From: Cellvibrionaceae bacterium
GTDB lineage: Bacteria; Pseudomonadota; Gammaproteobacteria; Pseudomonadales; Cellvibrionaceae
Assembly: GCA_025800365.1 (NCBI GenBank)
Contig: JAOXRT010000275.1
Coordinates: 1-59,475, forward strand
Reading direction: 5' to 3'
Length of the DNA: 59,475 nt
Both the position numbers and the translations under genes were made by a program. A model generated the notes under the pieces. The model saw only the letters and a program-made list of their open reading frames with translations, was not told the DNA's origin and ran no database searches. Shown in pieces: positions 29,614 through 38,798 of the stretch (the first letter of the stretch is position 1; every line of letters starts with the position of its first letter).

Positions 29614-31860
29614 TTAGAAGCTGTAAGTAAACTGTACCCCATAGGTTCTCGGTGGGGTTAGCCAATTCGATTTCACCGCTAGGCTTGAGGTCGAGAAGTC
29701 GGTGCCAAAGGCGTAGTAAACCTCATCTTTTAGATTACGACCAAATAGCGAAAGACGAATATTACCTGCATTATCATGGAAGGTAACACTGGCATCCCAT
29801 AGTTCATATTGACTTAAAGGTGCGGTATTTGTGTCATTGGCAAAGGTATCGTTAACAAAGGCATAGCTGAGACGGAAATCCAAGCTGCCTAAATCATCAA
29901 TATCCATGCTGTAGGTAGTCGCAATGCTGGAATTAAATTCCGGCGACATTACAAAGTTAAAAGCACTGGCGGGTTTGCCAGTTAGGTTTTCCACGTGCTG
30001 AAATTCATCATAGGCGGCATCGGTCCAGCCGGCGGCCGCTTCTACCACTAGGTTTTCACTTAGCAGCCAAACGGTTTCTAGCTCAACACCTCGCACGGTT
30101 GCGGTAGCTGCATTCAATGTCGCCTGCGTACCTGCGGCATCAAGGACGGTGCGCTGTAAGTCGTCATAGGCATTGCGGAATACGGCACCATTGACGCGCA
30201 GGCGATTATCGAACAAGGTAGTTTTAAAGCCGGCCTCTAGCGCATCTACCACTTCCTCATTGTATGGCCCAGGACTTGCGAGCGGGTTAAAGCTGGTGAA
30301 GCGAACATTGTAACCGCCACTGCGGAAACCGCGAGTAAAACTGGCGTAGGCAATGGTGTCTTCATTGATATCCCAGTTAAGACCTATCTTAGGCGTAAAG
30401 TTACTCCAGGTTTCTTTATCTTGAAAAGGTTGCTGACAGTCCGCCATATTGACGCCGGCATCCAGATCGTCAAAGCTGGTGCCCGCTGGCTGTTGTCTTA
30501 AATCGATAGTCGCACAACCACCTGTGGCGTTGGGATCACCGATAATCCCGATCGCTGCATCTTTAGTTTCGCGGGTAAAGCGGCCACCTAAAGTAACAAC
30601 AATATCATCAGTCATATTGATATCGGCTTGAGCAAATAAGCCAGCTGTGCTGTGCTCAATGGTGGATCGGCCGCGACGATCAAGAATGTTGAGCAGCAGG
30701 CGGCGCTCGCTGTAAGTGTACTCTTGATCGAACAAATGTAGGCCCGCTGTTAAGCTAACAGACTCGCCAAACTGGCCAGCCCAGCGCACTTCTAAACTCG
30801 ATTGATCTTGAACTAAGCCGGTACCTTGGGCCCAGCGAAATCGATCTGTGGTGTACCCATCCAGGTCCGAACCGAAGGATTGTTCTAGGTCGCGATAGCC
30901 TAGAACAGCGGTCAATGTACCATCCCAGAGATCCCAGTTGGCTTCGACGATGACGTTGTACCAGTCTAAGTCGCTGCTTTCGGTTTTATTTTGCTGGGTA
31001 AAGTTGTCGGCATAGGGGTTAAACAGTTGTTCGCCATCAGCCCAATAGGTGCGCACGCCTGCGCCATCACCTTCCATAGAACCAAACTCTGTTAACAGTG
31101 AAATATCAAATCCTTCGCTGTTGTAGCTGATAGCAGGGCGTACAACCGTTGATTCGGCTTCACCATGCTTGCGGTTGAGAGTGAGATTATCCCAGTAGCC
31201 GCCATGTTCCTTGTAGAGTACGGAAATTTTACCATTGACGCTTTCTGTGAGTGGCCCTCGTACGAGCGCTGAAAGCTCACGAGTTTCATAGTTACCAAGA
31301 CCTGCGCGAATTTTTGCCTCAAACTCATCAGTTGGACGTTTGGTCCGCAGATTCAAAGCTCCACCGGTAACGTTTCGGCCAAACAGTGTTCCCTGTGGGC
31401 CACGCAAAACCTCAATGGACTCTAAATCAAACAAATCGGTTACTACACCATAGATGGTGCCGTAGGCCATGCCATCGACGACGACACCTACCGCTGGATC
31501 TTGCGAAGGGATACTGGCACCTACTGTACCCATCCCGCGAATCACAAAGTTAGCAACCCCGGGGATTGTGCCAATGGGGGCCAAGTTAGCATTAGGTGTT
31601 GATACACCAATATCGGTAAGCGTGACCGCATGAGTTGCTTCAATTTTTTCATCGCTAAACGCGGAGATGGCAATTGGCACATCCTGCACATTCTCGGCCG
31701 CGGATTTTTTGCGAGCAGTTATGGTTACTTCTTCCATAATCGCCCCTACGCTGTTAGCCATCAGGGCAGGTGATTGAGTACTGCTAAGCAAAGCAGTTGC
31801 CAATAATGTTTTCTTCAAATGCGAATGAGAGCTCGCCAGGGTTTGCTTTTGCTGTTTCAT
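29614..31860 (-). CDS. TonB-dependent outer-membrane receptor
   Basis: About 748 residues. Signal peptide at the N-terminus (LKKTLLATALLSSTQSPALMA), then a TonB-box-like EEVTITARKKSA and plug domain (VPIAISAFSDEKIEA; NFVIRGMGTVGAS; GVVVDGMAYG; LFDLESIEVLRGPQGTLFGR), followed by a 22-strand barrel ending in TYGVQFTYSF. The pattern EEV.VTA.K...N.QDVPIA is typical of receptors in sphingomonads and marine gammaproteobacteria for steroids, aromatic compounds and hydrophobic substrates rather than siderophores; this is inference. Of two adjacent ATGs I chose the second, as AGGAG is 5 nt away. Downstream of an AraC regulator and upstream of an acyl-CoA ligase. Confidence 0.93.
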   Translation of the reverse strand: MKQQKQTLASSHSHLKKTLLATALLSSTQSPALMANSVGAIMEEVTITARKKSAAENVQDVPIAISAFSDEKIEATHAVTLTDIGVSTPNANLAPIGTIPGVANFVIRGMGTVGASIPSQDPAVGVVVDGMAYGTIYGVVTDLFDLESIEVLRGPQGTLFGRNVTGGALNLRTKRPTDEFEAKIRAGLGNYETRELSALVRGPLTESVNGKISVLYKEHGGYWDNLTLNRKHGEAESTVVRPAISYNSEGFDISLLTEFGSMEGDGAGVRTYWADGEQLFNPYADNFTQQNKTESSDLDWYNVIVEANWDLWDGTLTAVLGYRDLEQSFGSDLDGYTTDRFRWAQGTGLVQDQSSLEVRWAGQFGESVSLTAGLHLFDQEYTYSERRLLLNILDRRGRSTIEHSTAGLFAQADINMTDDIVVTLGGRFTRETKDAAIGIIGDPNATGGCATIDLRQQPAGTSFDDLDAGVNMADCQQPFQDKETWSNFTPKIGLNWDINEDTIAYASFTRGFRSGGYNVRFTSFNPLASPGPYNEEVVDALEAGFKTTLFDNRLRVNGAVFRNAYDDLQRTVLDAAGTQATLNAATATVRGVELETVWLLSENLVVEAAAGWTDAAYDEFQHVENLTGKPASAFNFVMSPEFNSSIATTYSMDIDDLGSLDFRLSYAFVNDTFANDTNTAPLSQYELWDASVTFHDNAGNIRLSLFGRNLKDEVYYAFGTDFSTSSLAVKSNWLTPPRTYGVQFTYSF

Positions 31861-31970
31861 CATGTCTCCTCACAACCGCCTATTGTTATTATTGGGTTGT
31901 GCAAATTAATGTGGATGCCAGTGTTATTATTAAAAGGGCAGGCACTTTAGAGCCTGTATCTGGCTTTACT

Positions 31971-31988
31971 GTCGGTATGTTTACCGAC
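31971..31988. promoter_or_regulatory. 7-bp perfect inverted repeat upstream of the TonB receptor
   Basis: GTCGGTA-TGTT-TACCGAC, about 110 bp upstream of the receptor start in the 250-bp gap after the AraC gene. Could be an operator for receptor expression, or a weak hairpin at the end of the AraC mRNA. Confidence 0.4.
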
Positions 31989-32110
31989 GTTTTGCAGTGT
32001 AAGCAGGGGAGTCAAGAAGAAATATGCAAATCCGGTCAAGGCTTATGCCAAACACGGCAGATTCTGCCAATTGCGACTTGTGAAATGAAAGTAAAAGCAG
32101 GAAATTACTA

Positions 32111-33085
32111 CTACTTTTTAATAGTATCGCTGGGTTTGCAGCCATATCGCTGTCGATAGTAGCGTGCGAAGCGCCCTAAATCGGTAATGCCGAAATCCAG
32201 TAATATGCGAGTTAATTGCCCGGCTTCTTTATCCTTGGCGGCGAGCAGTGCGCTATGAATAGCGGCTAGGCGCTGCTTGCGGATATAGCCTAGGGGAGTG
32301 TCATTTAGGCAACGGCTAAAGCTTCGTTGAAGTGTTCGCACTGAGGTATTACAAAAGGCGGCCAGCTCGATCATGGAGGGCGGGTTGCTAATGTTGTCTT
32401 GAATAAAATCTACCGCTTTACGCAAATGGGTTGGCATCATTATCTCGCCAGGTTGCTGTAAGGCCTGTTGGTAATTATGCTGCTGAGTCTGTAGTAGTTG
32501 AGCGATTAACAAATCAGATAAGGCCTTTTTTGCGGCCTCGCTTTCCATTAATTGCGGTGCAATTTGGATTTGTTGCAACACATAATTGATGGTGTTATGC
32601 CAGCCGTCTTGATTGTCCTTTTGATGAAAATCGAATTCTAAAGGTTGATCGACACTGTCTCCTAATGCCATTGATAATTGATTCTCGAGGGCTTGTTTAT
32701 TGATCTCGATGGCGATCCGGCTGCATTCCTCTTCGAGCTGCATCTGATATTGCAAGCTAGGTGATACAACCACCGTGTCATTGTTTTGCGTGCGTATTTC
32801 CTTTCCTTGGTGTTGTACCTTGCCATCGCCAGACAAGGTATGTTGAATAAAAAAAGACTCCGATTCATTATGAGGGTTTACCCTAACGGCGGCGCCGTAA
32901 TACACGTGAAATAGGGATATATCACCCAGATTTAAGCCGTCAAACTGGACGTCGAGTGACGACTCTTTACCAGCTATTTGTATATTGTGAGGCTTTACAT
33001 GCTTGGCAACTAGCTCGTGGGCCTCATCAATATTATGAGACTTAAACAGCGGATGCCGGCTCAGGGGGCGTGTGACATTCAACAT
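32111..33085 (-). CDS. AraC family transcriptional regulator
   Basis: A 324-residue regulator. Residues ~1-200 form a cupin-like sensing region (ISLFHVYYGAAVRVNPHNESE; FFIQHTLSGDGKVQHQGKEI). The C-terminal AraC domain (~215-320) has SMIELAAFCNTSVRTLQRSF and the LLDFGITDLGRFARYYRQRYG helix. The organisation resembles activators of aromatic or alkane catabolism. It lies upstream of the TonB receptor and acyl-CoA ligase on the same strand and may activate them in response to their substrate. Confidence 0.9.
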   Translation of the reverse strand: MLNVTRPLSRHPLFKSHNIDEAHELVAKHVKPHNIQIAGKESSLDVQFDGLNLGDISLFHVYYGAAVRVNPHNESESFFIQHTLSGDGKVQHQGKEIRTQNNDTVVVSPSLQYQMQLEEECSRIAIEINKQALENQLSMALGDSVDQPLEFDFHQKDNQDGWHNTINYVLQQIQIAPQLMESEAAKKALSDLLIAQLLQTQQHNYQQALQQPGEIMMPTHLRKAVDFIQDNISNPPSMIELAAFCNTSVRTLQRSFSRCLNDTPLGYIRKQRLAAIHSALLAAKDKEAGQLTRILLDFGITDLGRFARYYRQRYGCKPSDTIKK

Positions 33086-33163
33086 AGTCTATGGCTTATC
33101 ATTATTGTTTTATAGTTTGTGATTCTAAATCAGCCAATAAATTTGGCAAGTTTTGGACTTAAC

Positions 33164-33176
33164 TGTCTATTAGACA
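33164..33176. promoter_or_regulatory. Palindrome TGTCTA-T-TAGACA upstream of the AraC gene
   Basis: Perfect 6-1-6 palindrome about 80 bp upstream of the AraC start. A 9-mer TTGTCTAAT occurs on the minus strand at 33169-33177 and again on the plus strand at 33256-33264. Candidate operator in the 313-bp divergent region 33086-33398, in which I see no ORF. Confidence 0.4.
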
Positions 33177-33398
33177 ATGGTCGGCGCCTTGACCTCCTAT
33201 AATTTTTGTAGAGATTTACTTTTAGTGTTTTAAGACACAATTTACGCTAAACAACTTGTCTAATTTGTAAAAGTGGCGTTTAAATCTTTGCTTAGGGTGT
33301 TAGTTATTGTAATTTCTGAAACACTAAAGGGAGGGTGTATGTATTTCTAATCATCGTTTGTTATTAGGACTGAACATGATATACGGAAGTAGATAACT

Positions 33399-33983
33399 AT
33401 GCTCAAAGGCCTTTTCACTGCTTACAGAAATCTTGAAAAAATTGAGCGCGCTGGTTTATGGGGAGCGGTTTTACCCATGAGTTTGTTTTTAGTCTTTATT
33501 AGCATCTATGAACGTCCGCCCTATATTCTACTTGATGTTTCCGATATGGAGCGTGGTGATTTTAAGGTGTATATAAGACGTGAGTCTGCTTACTTAATCG
33601 TTCGTCTTGCACCAGAGAATGGAGGTTTCTTACGTAAGAATATGACAAGTTTCGATAATCCTCAATATGAGAGCTCCGAGCGAAGTTTACATCCGCAGTT
33701 TCGGGTTTTCTCAGTGGAATCGAAGTTTGGCCTAAAACTGCTAGCCTACAAACAGCATCAATATCCCAGTCGTTCCTGTGAGTATTTAAGTTATATTTCT
33801 CAGCAAATTATCATAGATGATGTGCTGCTAAATGGTGGGATTGTCTGTAACGATCCGGTCAGTGAGAGAAAGCGGCAGACATTTATATATGATTTGAGTG
33901 GGCGCAGCGTCAATGAAAATGTTGCTCATTTATTTTCACCGGTGTTTAGTTTGGAAGGCGAAGAGCTGAAAATCGGGATTTAG
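33399..33983 (+). CDS. Small single-pass membrane protein, unknown function
   Basis: A 194-residue protein of no recognised family. One membrane segment at ~20-40 (GLWGAVLPMSLFLVFISIYE), then a ~150-residue hydrophilic region with mixed beta character, including RSCEYLSYISQQIIIDDVLL and IVCNDPVSERKRQ, each with one cysteine. GGAAG precedes the ATG at a good distance, and codon use is like its neighbours, so it is probably expressed. It stands alone, divergent from the AraC gene and convergent with the NYN-domain gene. Confidence 0.6.
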   Translation: MLKGLFTAYRNLEKIERAGLWGAVLPMSLFLVFISIYERPPYILLDVSDMERGDFKVYIRRESAYLIVRLAPENGGFLRKNMTSFDNPQYESSERSLHPQFRVFSVESKFGLKLLAYKQHQYPSRSCEYLSYISQQIIIDDVLLNGGIVCNDPVSERKRQTFIYDLSGRSVNENVAHLFSPVFSLEGEELKIGI

Positions 33984-33990
33984 TTTGTTT

Positions 33991-34008
33991 AGCCGCATAC
34001 GCGGCTAT
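33991..34008. terminator. Stem-loop between convergent genes
   Basis: TAGCCGC-ATAC-GCGGCTA, a perfect 7-bp stem in the 36-bp gap between two convergent stops. No T-run; probably a shared mRNA-end structure. Confidence 0.5.
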
Positions 34009-34019
34009 GTGATGTGTGC

Positions 34020-34490
34020 TTAAAGCAAAAGCTCTTCATCAATGGGAAAAAACTCAGTTGCTGAATCGATCAAGCTATCGGCCGTCAGTGCGGGAACACC
34101 AAATACATCAGCTTGAACCTCGTGTTTGCGTTTGATTTTTTCCAGCAGCAAATCAAAGTCGCCATCACCGGATAATAGGATAACGCGGTCCACTTGCTCG
34201 GCGGCTTCCAGTACATCAATAGTAATACCTACATCCCAGTCGCCCTTGGAAGATCCATCTGCACGGCTGATATAAGGTTTGAGTTTTACTGTGAAGCCAA
34301 TATGTTTTAGAGCGTTTTGAAATTTCAATTGGCCATCATCGCCACGGTGTGTAGCGTAGGCGTTAGCGATGCTAATCTCACCTTGGGCGCTAATTTTTTT
34401 CCAAAATTGGCGGTAATTGAATTGCCGCCCATAAGCTTGCCGGCAGGTGTAGTAGATATTCTGAACATCGACAAATAGGGCGGTTTTCAT
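34020..34490 (-). CDS. NYN domain protein (LabA/DUF88-like, PIN-fold)
   Basis: A 156-residue protein that is essentially one NYN domain, a PIN-like fold of predicted metal-dependent RNases. The acidic positions are in FVDVQNIYYTCR (D8), GDWDVGITIDVLEAA and VILLSGDGDFDLLLEKIK. Length suits single-domain family members. It follows the RhlE-type RNA helicase by 46 bp on the same strand, which would suit RNA metabolism. RNase activity has not been shown for most members. Confidence 0.88.
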   Translation of the reverse strand: MKTALFVDVQNIYYTCRQAYGRQFNYRQFWKKISAQGEISIANAYATHRGDDGQLKFQNALKHIGFTVKLKPYISRADGSSKGDWDVGITIDVLEAAEQVDRVILLSGDGDFDLLLEKIKRKHEVQADVFGVPALTADSLIDSATEFFPIDEELLL

Positions 34491-34536
34491 TTTATTTTAT
34501 CTTTTGCAGTTTTGCTTCTTAACGCTAATTTTAGGC

Positions 34537-35949
34537 TTAGCTCTTAGCTTTACTATTAGCCCAAGGCCCGCTTTTATTTTTTCGGCTATCGCCATTTCCT
34601 TTAGCAGCTGATGCCTTAGTTGCAGGGCGGCGCCTTCGCGCGGGCTCACTGCTGTTCGCTTTGCCATTAGATGCTTTATTAGCGTTTGCTTTTCGGGCCG
34701 CGGGCTTAGCTTTAGCAGAGGCTTTTTGCTCACCGCTGTTGGTCGTAGTTTGCTTTGGCTTTTTAGGTTTTTTGGGCTTTTTAGGCTTATCACTAAGCTT
34801 CGATACTGGCAGCGCTGTGCTCGGCTCAAAACCTGGAAATTCCTGCCTAGGAAGGTGTTTCTTAATCAGGTTTTCAATATCCGATAATAATTTGCTTTCG
34901 TCTTGGCATACTAAGGAGATCGCTTGGCCCGTCGCGCCTGCTCGGCCGGTACGGCCTATTCGGTGTACATAATCTTCAGCAACGTTGGGTAGATCATAAT
35001 TCACTACTTGGGGCAGCTGTTCGATGTCTAAACCGCGGGCGGCAATGTCGGTGGCTACTAAAGCACGGATACGGCCGCTCTTAAAATCTGCCAAGGCTTT
35101 GGTGCGAGCGCCTTGGCTTTTATTACCATGAATCGCTGCGCTTTCAATGCCTCGAGCTGTTAACTGCTTACACAGGCGATTGGCACCGTGCTTAGTACGA
35201 GAAAAAACCAGGACCTGCTGCCAGTCATTATCGCTGATTAGCTTGCTGAGTAGCTTTGATTTATTGGACTTGTCTACGGGATAGATCCACTGATCGACAG
35301 TATTTGCTGTGCTATTAGCCGGTGTTACTGATATCTCAACAGGGTCGTACACTAGGCCTTTCGCCAAGGCTCGAATTTCCTCAGAAAAGGTCGCTGAAAA
35401 GAGCAGGTTTTGGCGCCTTTTCGGAAGTAACTTCAGTATACGTTTTATGTCATGGATAAAACCCATATCCAACATACGATCGGCTTCATCGAGAACTAGG
35501 ATCTCTAATTCATCAAAGGCGATGGCGTTTTGATTGTATAAATCCAATAGGCGGCCAGGGGTAGCCACCAAAATATCGGCCCCCTTACGGAGCTTTTGCA
35601 TTTGAGGGTTGATCTTCACACCACCATAGACAACCGCCGATCGCATAGGCAGTTCGCTGCCGTAATTCGCTACGCTGTCGCCCACTTGGGCTGCAAGCTC
35701 GCGAGTGGGGGTAAGTACTAGGGCTCGCGCTTGATTGCTCTTGGCCAGTTGCCCGCCATTTAATAGCTCTAATAAGGGCAGGGTAAAGCCCGCTGTCTTA
35801 CCGGTACCGGTTTGGGCGGCCGCCATCACATCGCGACCGGCCAAAATGGCGGGGATGGATTGGGCTTGGATGGGGGAAGGTTCGCTATAGCCTTGTTTAG
35901 CTACAGCACTCAAAATTTGGGTGCACAGACCCAACTGCTCAAAACTCAT
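34537..35949 (-). CDS. rhlE: DEAD-box RNA helicase, RhlE type
   Basis: A 470-residue ATP-dependent RNA helicase. Q motif [14 protein letters not shown]...[10 protein letters not shown], motif [18 protein letters not shown], Ia PTRELAAQV, motif [15 protein letters not shown], motif III FSATF, and C-terminal motifs [20 protein letters not shown] and [10 protein letters not shown] are all present. The ~100-residue tail is very basic, with a [10 protein letters not shown] repeat, as in RhlE proteins binding RNA or the ribosome. Probably co-transcribed with the NYN-domain gene downstream. Alternative: another small DEAD helicase; the tail and motif I favour RhlE. Confidence 0.92.
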   Translation of the reverse strand: MSFEQLGLCTQILSAVAKQGYSEPSPIQAQSIPAILAGRDVMAAAQTGTGKTAGFTLPLLELLNGGQLAKSNQARALVLTPTRELAAQVGDSVANYGSELPMRSAVVYGGVKINPQMQKLRKGADILVATPGRLLDLYNQNAIAFDELEILVLDEADRMLDMGFIHDIKRILKLLPKRRQNLLFSATFSEEIRALAKGLVYDPVEISVTPANSTANTVDQWIYPVDKSNKSKLLSKLISDNDWQQVLVFSRTKHGANRLCKQLTARGIESAAIHGNKSQGARTKALADFKSGRIRALVATDIAARGLDIEQLPQVVNYDLPNVAEDYVHRIGRTGRAGATGQAISLVCQDESKLLSDIENLIKKHLPRQEFPGFEPSTALPVSKLSDKPKKPKKPKKPKQTTTNSGEQKASAKAKPAARKANANKASNGKANSSEPARRRRPATKASAAKGNGDSRKNKSGPWANSKAKS

Positions 35950-36100
35950 ATATTAGGAAAACTCAATCAGTACGCCAAATTTGGCAAGCGCGCAGCTTAC
36001 CGTAAATGGCTTGCAGCAGCTATGGCTAAATTGCGGGCGGGGAAAATAGCAGCAAAAAATGATACTGTAATCGGTACTTTCGGCAGACAAGGCTGTGTTG

Positions 36101-37528
36101 ATGGAAAAAACATCAGTGGCTCAATCAATCGTCAGCCAGCTTTGGCAAGACTTTGGCTTAGATCCTACAGCTATTGACCGCTTAGAGCTGCCACAGGGTA
36201 AAGCTATGCTGTCTAGTAGTTTCGCGGTCAGTGAGCTGGCCCAAGCTTGCATTGGGGCTTCAGCCTTGATGGCCAGTGAAGTGCATAAGATGAGTAAGCA
36301 AGCTCATAGCGAAAGTTGGCATGAAGGCAAGGTAAAGGTCCCGCTCAATGCTGCTGAAGCCGAATGTACGGCACTATTTACCTTAGATGGTCAAAGTCCT
36401 GAGGTCTGGGCGAAGTATTCTGGGATTTATAAGTGTCAGGATGGCTATATCAGGGTTCATGCTAATTTTGATCACCACCGTGATGCTTTCTTGGTAATGA
36501 TTGGTCTGGTCGCCGCTGATTCTTGCAGCCTAGAGCGAGTAAAACAGAGGCTTCTTAGCCATTCAGCGCAAGAGCTCGAGGATAGAGCCGCAAATTGCGG
36601 TGCAGTTGTTGCTAAGATGCGCAGCCCTGAAGCTTGGCTGGAACATCCTCAGGCTGTGGCGTCAGCTACACTGCCGCTTTTACAGATAGAAAAGATAGCT
36701 GATAGTCCTCCAGTAACCCTTCGCAAGAAAGCAAAGCGCCCTTTATCGGGTATTAAAGTTTTAGATTTAACACGCATCTTAGCTGGCCCGGTAGCAACAC
36801 GAACTTTGGCAGCTTACGGTGCTAGTGTTCTTAGTGTAAACGGGTCAGGACTCCCGAATATAGAGCATGTAACGGACACTGGTCGAGGTAAACGATCTTG
36901 CTTCCTTAATCTCAAACAGGCTACGGGCAAGGATGCATTATTAGGCCTAGTTTCCGATAGTGATATGTTTGTGCAAAGTTACCGCCCTGGTAGTTTGGAG
37001 AAGCTTGGCTTAGATGCTGAGTTGCTATGCAAACATAAGCCCGGTTTGATCTATGCAGAGCTTTCAGCATTTGGGCACCTAGGTCCTTGGGCGAATAAGC
37101 GGGGCTTTGATTCGATAGTACAAACTGCTTGCGGTTTTAACTGGGCAGAGTCTGTCGCTTACGATCCATCCGTTGCATCTACCGAACTACCAATGCCAAA
37201 GCCATTCCCCGTGCAGATTTTGGATTTTGCCACCGGATTTCTAATGGCCTTTGGCTGCCAGGTCGCACTGCTAAAGCGTGCCCAAGAAGGTGGTAGCTGG
37301 CGTGTGCGTTGCTCGCTTTTGCAAACCGCCAATTTTTTACGTTCATTAGGGCAAAGCTCGCCTCAATTAACTCGCTCAGCTCAGGACTTTAGGGCATTCC
37401 TTCGACCTTACAAATGCGACCATGGCGAATTAAAGGCAATGCCCCATGCTGCAGAATTTGATGGGGCCATTTGTGCTTTTGAGCAGGCAGCGGTGGAGCT
37501 TGGAAGTAGTGAAACTACGTGGTGGTAA
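36101..37528 (+). CDS. CoA transferase family III (CaiB/BaiF), atypical domain order
   Basis: A 475-residue protein; ATG 36101 is preferred over adjacent in-frame GTG and TTG codons. The usual CaiB/BaiF N-terminal motif (VLDLTRILAGPVATRTLAAYG) occurs at ~residue 220, followed by NIEHVTDTGRGKRSCFLNLK, VQSYRPGSLEKLGLDAELL and the likely catalytic aspartate in NKRGFDSIVQTACG. The first ~200 residues instead resemble the small-domain part of such enzymes (YKCQDGYIRVHANFDHHRDAFL). Members transfer CoA between carboxylic acids or racemise 2-methylacyl-CoA. The order suggests a permuted or half-duplicated subfamily. A terminator follows. Confidence 0.85.
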   Translation: MEKTSVAQSIVSQLWQDFGLDPTAIDRLELPQGKAMLSSSFAVSELAQACIGASALMASEVHKMSKQAHSESWHEGKVKVPLNAAEAECTALFTLDGQSPEVWAKYSGIYKCQDGYIRVHANFDHHRDAFLVMIGLVAADSCSLERVKQRLLSHSAQELEDRAANCGAVVAKMRSPEAWLEHPQAVASATLPLLQIEKIADSPPVTLRKKAKRPLSGIKVLDLTRILAGPVATRTLAAYGASVLSVNGSGLPNIEHVTDTGRGKRSCFLNLKQATGKDALLGLVSDSDMFVQSYRPGSLEKLGLDAELLCKHKPGLIYAELSAFGHLGPWANKRGFDSIVQTACGFNWAESVAYDPSVASTELPMPKPFPVQILDFATGFLMAFGCQVALLKRAQEGGSWRVRCSLLQTANFLRSLGQSSPQLTRSAQDFRAFLRPYKCDHGELKAMPHAAEFDGAICAFEQAAVELGSSETTWW

Positions 37529-37540
37529 GTTGTACGGGAG

Positions 37541-37576
37541 GCCTCGGCAGCTGCTCCTACCGAGGCGGCATTTTTT
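37541..37576 (+). terminator. Rho-independent terminator of the CoA transferase gene
   Basis: GCCTCGG (37541-37547) pairs with CCGAGGC (37560-37566), followed by GGCAT6. It overlaps the stop codon of the convergent hydrolase gene by a base or two. Confidence 0.75.
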
Positions 37577-38564
37577 AATATAGAAATTCAAAGATCTTAG
37601 ACAAAGCCACCTGCTGAACCTTCTTTCGGTCAACACCTTTTTTGTCCCTACATAAGGCAATTCCGTGTACGTTAATATCAAGCTCGCAGCTATCCTGGAA
37701 TACAAAGTGGCCTTCATTGCCTTCGAAGCGGTAAAGCTGAGAGTTTTTAATGTGTTCATGATAAAAACCGGCATGATATTGCAGTGGCAGAAAATCACCA
37801 TTAGCCAAACCGAAAATTAAAGTTTTGGCGGTAATCTTGGCTAAGCTTTCGGCGTTGCTAATATGGCCTGCAGCTGGGTCTAAAGCGATGACTTGTTTAA
37901 TTCGATTGTCCTTCAGTGTTTGCTTCGCTCGCTCCGGTAGCTCCGGTAAGTCATCTTGGGTATAGCGGCAGCTTAGATCCACCTTGGCGGCTTTCTGGCA
38001 ATGTATACGGGCTTGCTCAAATTCATAGCGAGCGCCTGCTAAGCTCAATACGGTGGAGCCTCCCGAAGAAAAGCCGATAGCAGTGGTATTTTCGATATCT
38101 AAAGGAATTTGAAAGGGCGACTGTTTTTGGAATTGATCAAGCGTAAAACTAATATCTAGTGGGCGCTCCCATAATTTCAATGCGGCTTGTGCTTGAATAT
38201 TTTCGCGACCATAGACCCAGGATTCGCCATAGTGATTAATGCCCGCGACGACATAACCGTTGGCGGCAAGCGGGTAGGCTAACCAGTTCATGGAGCGCAC
38301 TGAGCCCATGGCGCCATGACTTAATACGACCAGTTTGGCTTTGTTTGAATTTGTTGCTAGGCATCTGCTACTGGAGTTCGCCTCGCAGCTATTGCCCTGT
38401 GGGTACCAAATAGTGACTTTTATGGGGCGCTGGCGATCTTGGTCATAAAAGTCGATTTCATGGCTTACAAGTTTGCTCTGGGAGCTGGCGTGTAGTGCAG
38501 CACCATGCAGTAGGACAAGTGTTAGCGTAATTACAGTAGACAGAGTTTTAGCAAGGATTTTCAT
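37575..38564 (-). CDS. Exported alpha/beta hydrolase (dienelactone hydrolase/lipase-like)
   Basis: A 329-residue protein with a signal peptide (residues ~1-27, TLSTVITLTLVLLHGAALHA). Hydrolase features: IDFYDQDRQRPIKVTIWYPQG strand, VVLSHGAMGSVRSMNWLAYP oxyanion region, nucleophile elbow GFSSGGST (GxSxG), an aspartate in IALDPAAGHIS and a late histidine in NEGHFVFQD. The fold and the WYP motif resemble PAF-acetylhydrolase-like or predicted dienelactone hydrolases. Several cysteines, which fits the periplasm. Esterase or lipase activity is likely; substrate unknown. Confidence 0.85.
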   Translation of the reverse strand: MKILAKTLSTVITLTLVLLHGAALHASSQSKLVSHEIDFYDQDRQRPIKVTIWYPQGNSCEANSSSRCLATNSNKAKLVVLSHGAMGSVRSMNWLAYPLAANGYVVAGINHYGESWVYGRENIQAQAALKLWERPLDISFTLDQFQKQSPFQIPLDIENTTAIGFSSGGSTVLSLAGARYEFEQARIHCQKAAKVDLSCRYTQDDLPELPERAKQTLKDNRIKQVIALDPAAGHISNAESLAKITAKTLIFGLANGDFLPLQYHAGFYHEHIKNSQLYRFEGNEGHFVFQDSCELDINVHGIALCRDKKGVDRKKVQQVALSKIFEFLY

Positions 38565-38767
38565 TGGGCACCATTTACATCTCAGTGATTAGTTGTGAGC
38601 AGTATAGGAGCCAAGGGAAGGCTTGTGACTTGTCGAATGTCAGCAAATGAAGATGACATATGTCATTAATGTGAGAATGGCTTTAAACGGCTAGAAGAAA
38701 AGGTAGAGATAAAGAAAAGCGGTTATTTCGAAGCGATGCGTCCTGATTACTAGGGCTTGTCAGATTG

Positions 38768-38793
38768 AACCCCGCCGTTGGTAGGGCGGGGTT
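38768..38793 (-). terminator. Stem-loop after the RND adaptor gene
   Basis: Perfect 9-bp AACCCCGCC / GGCGGGGTT stem, 8-nt loop, five bases after the adaptor stop. Only a short T stretch follows, so termination may be partial. Confidence 0.6.
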
Positions 38794-38798
38794 GCACT

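Noticed and set aside
34497-34829. 110-codon basic frame overlapping the end of rhlE
   Set aside because: Alternative frame of the lysine-rich tail of the helicase; no independent support.
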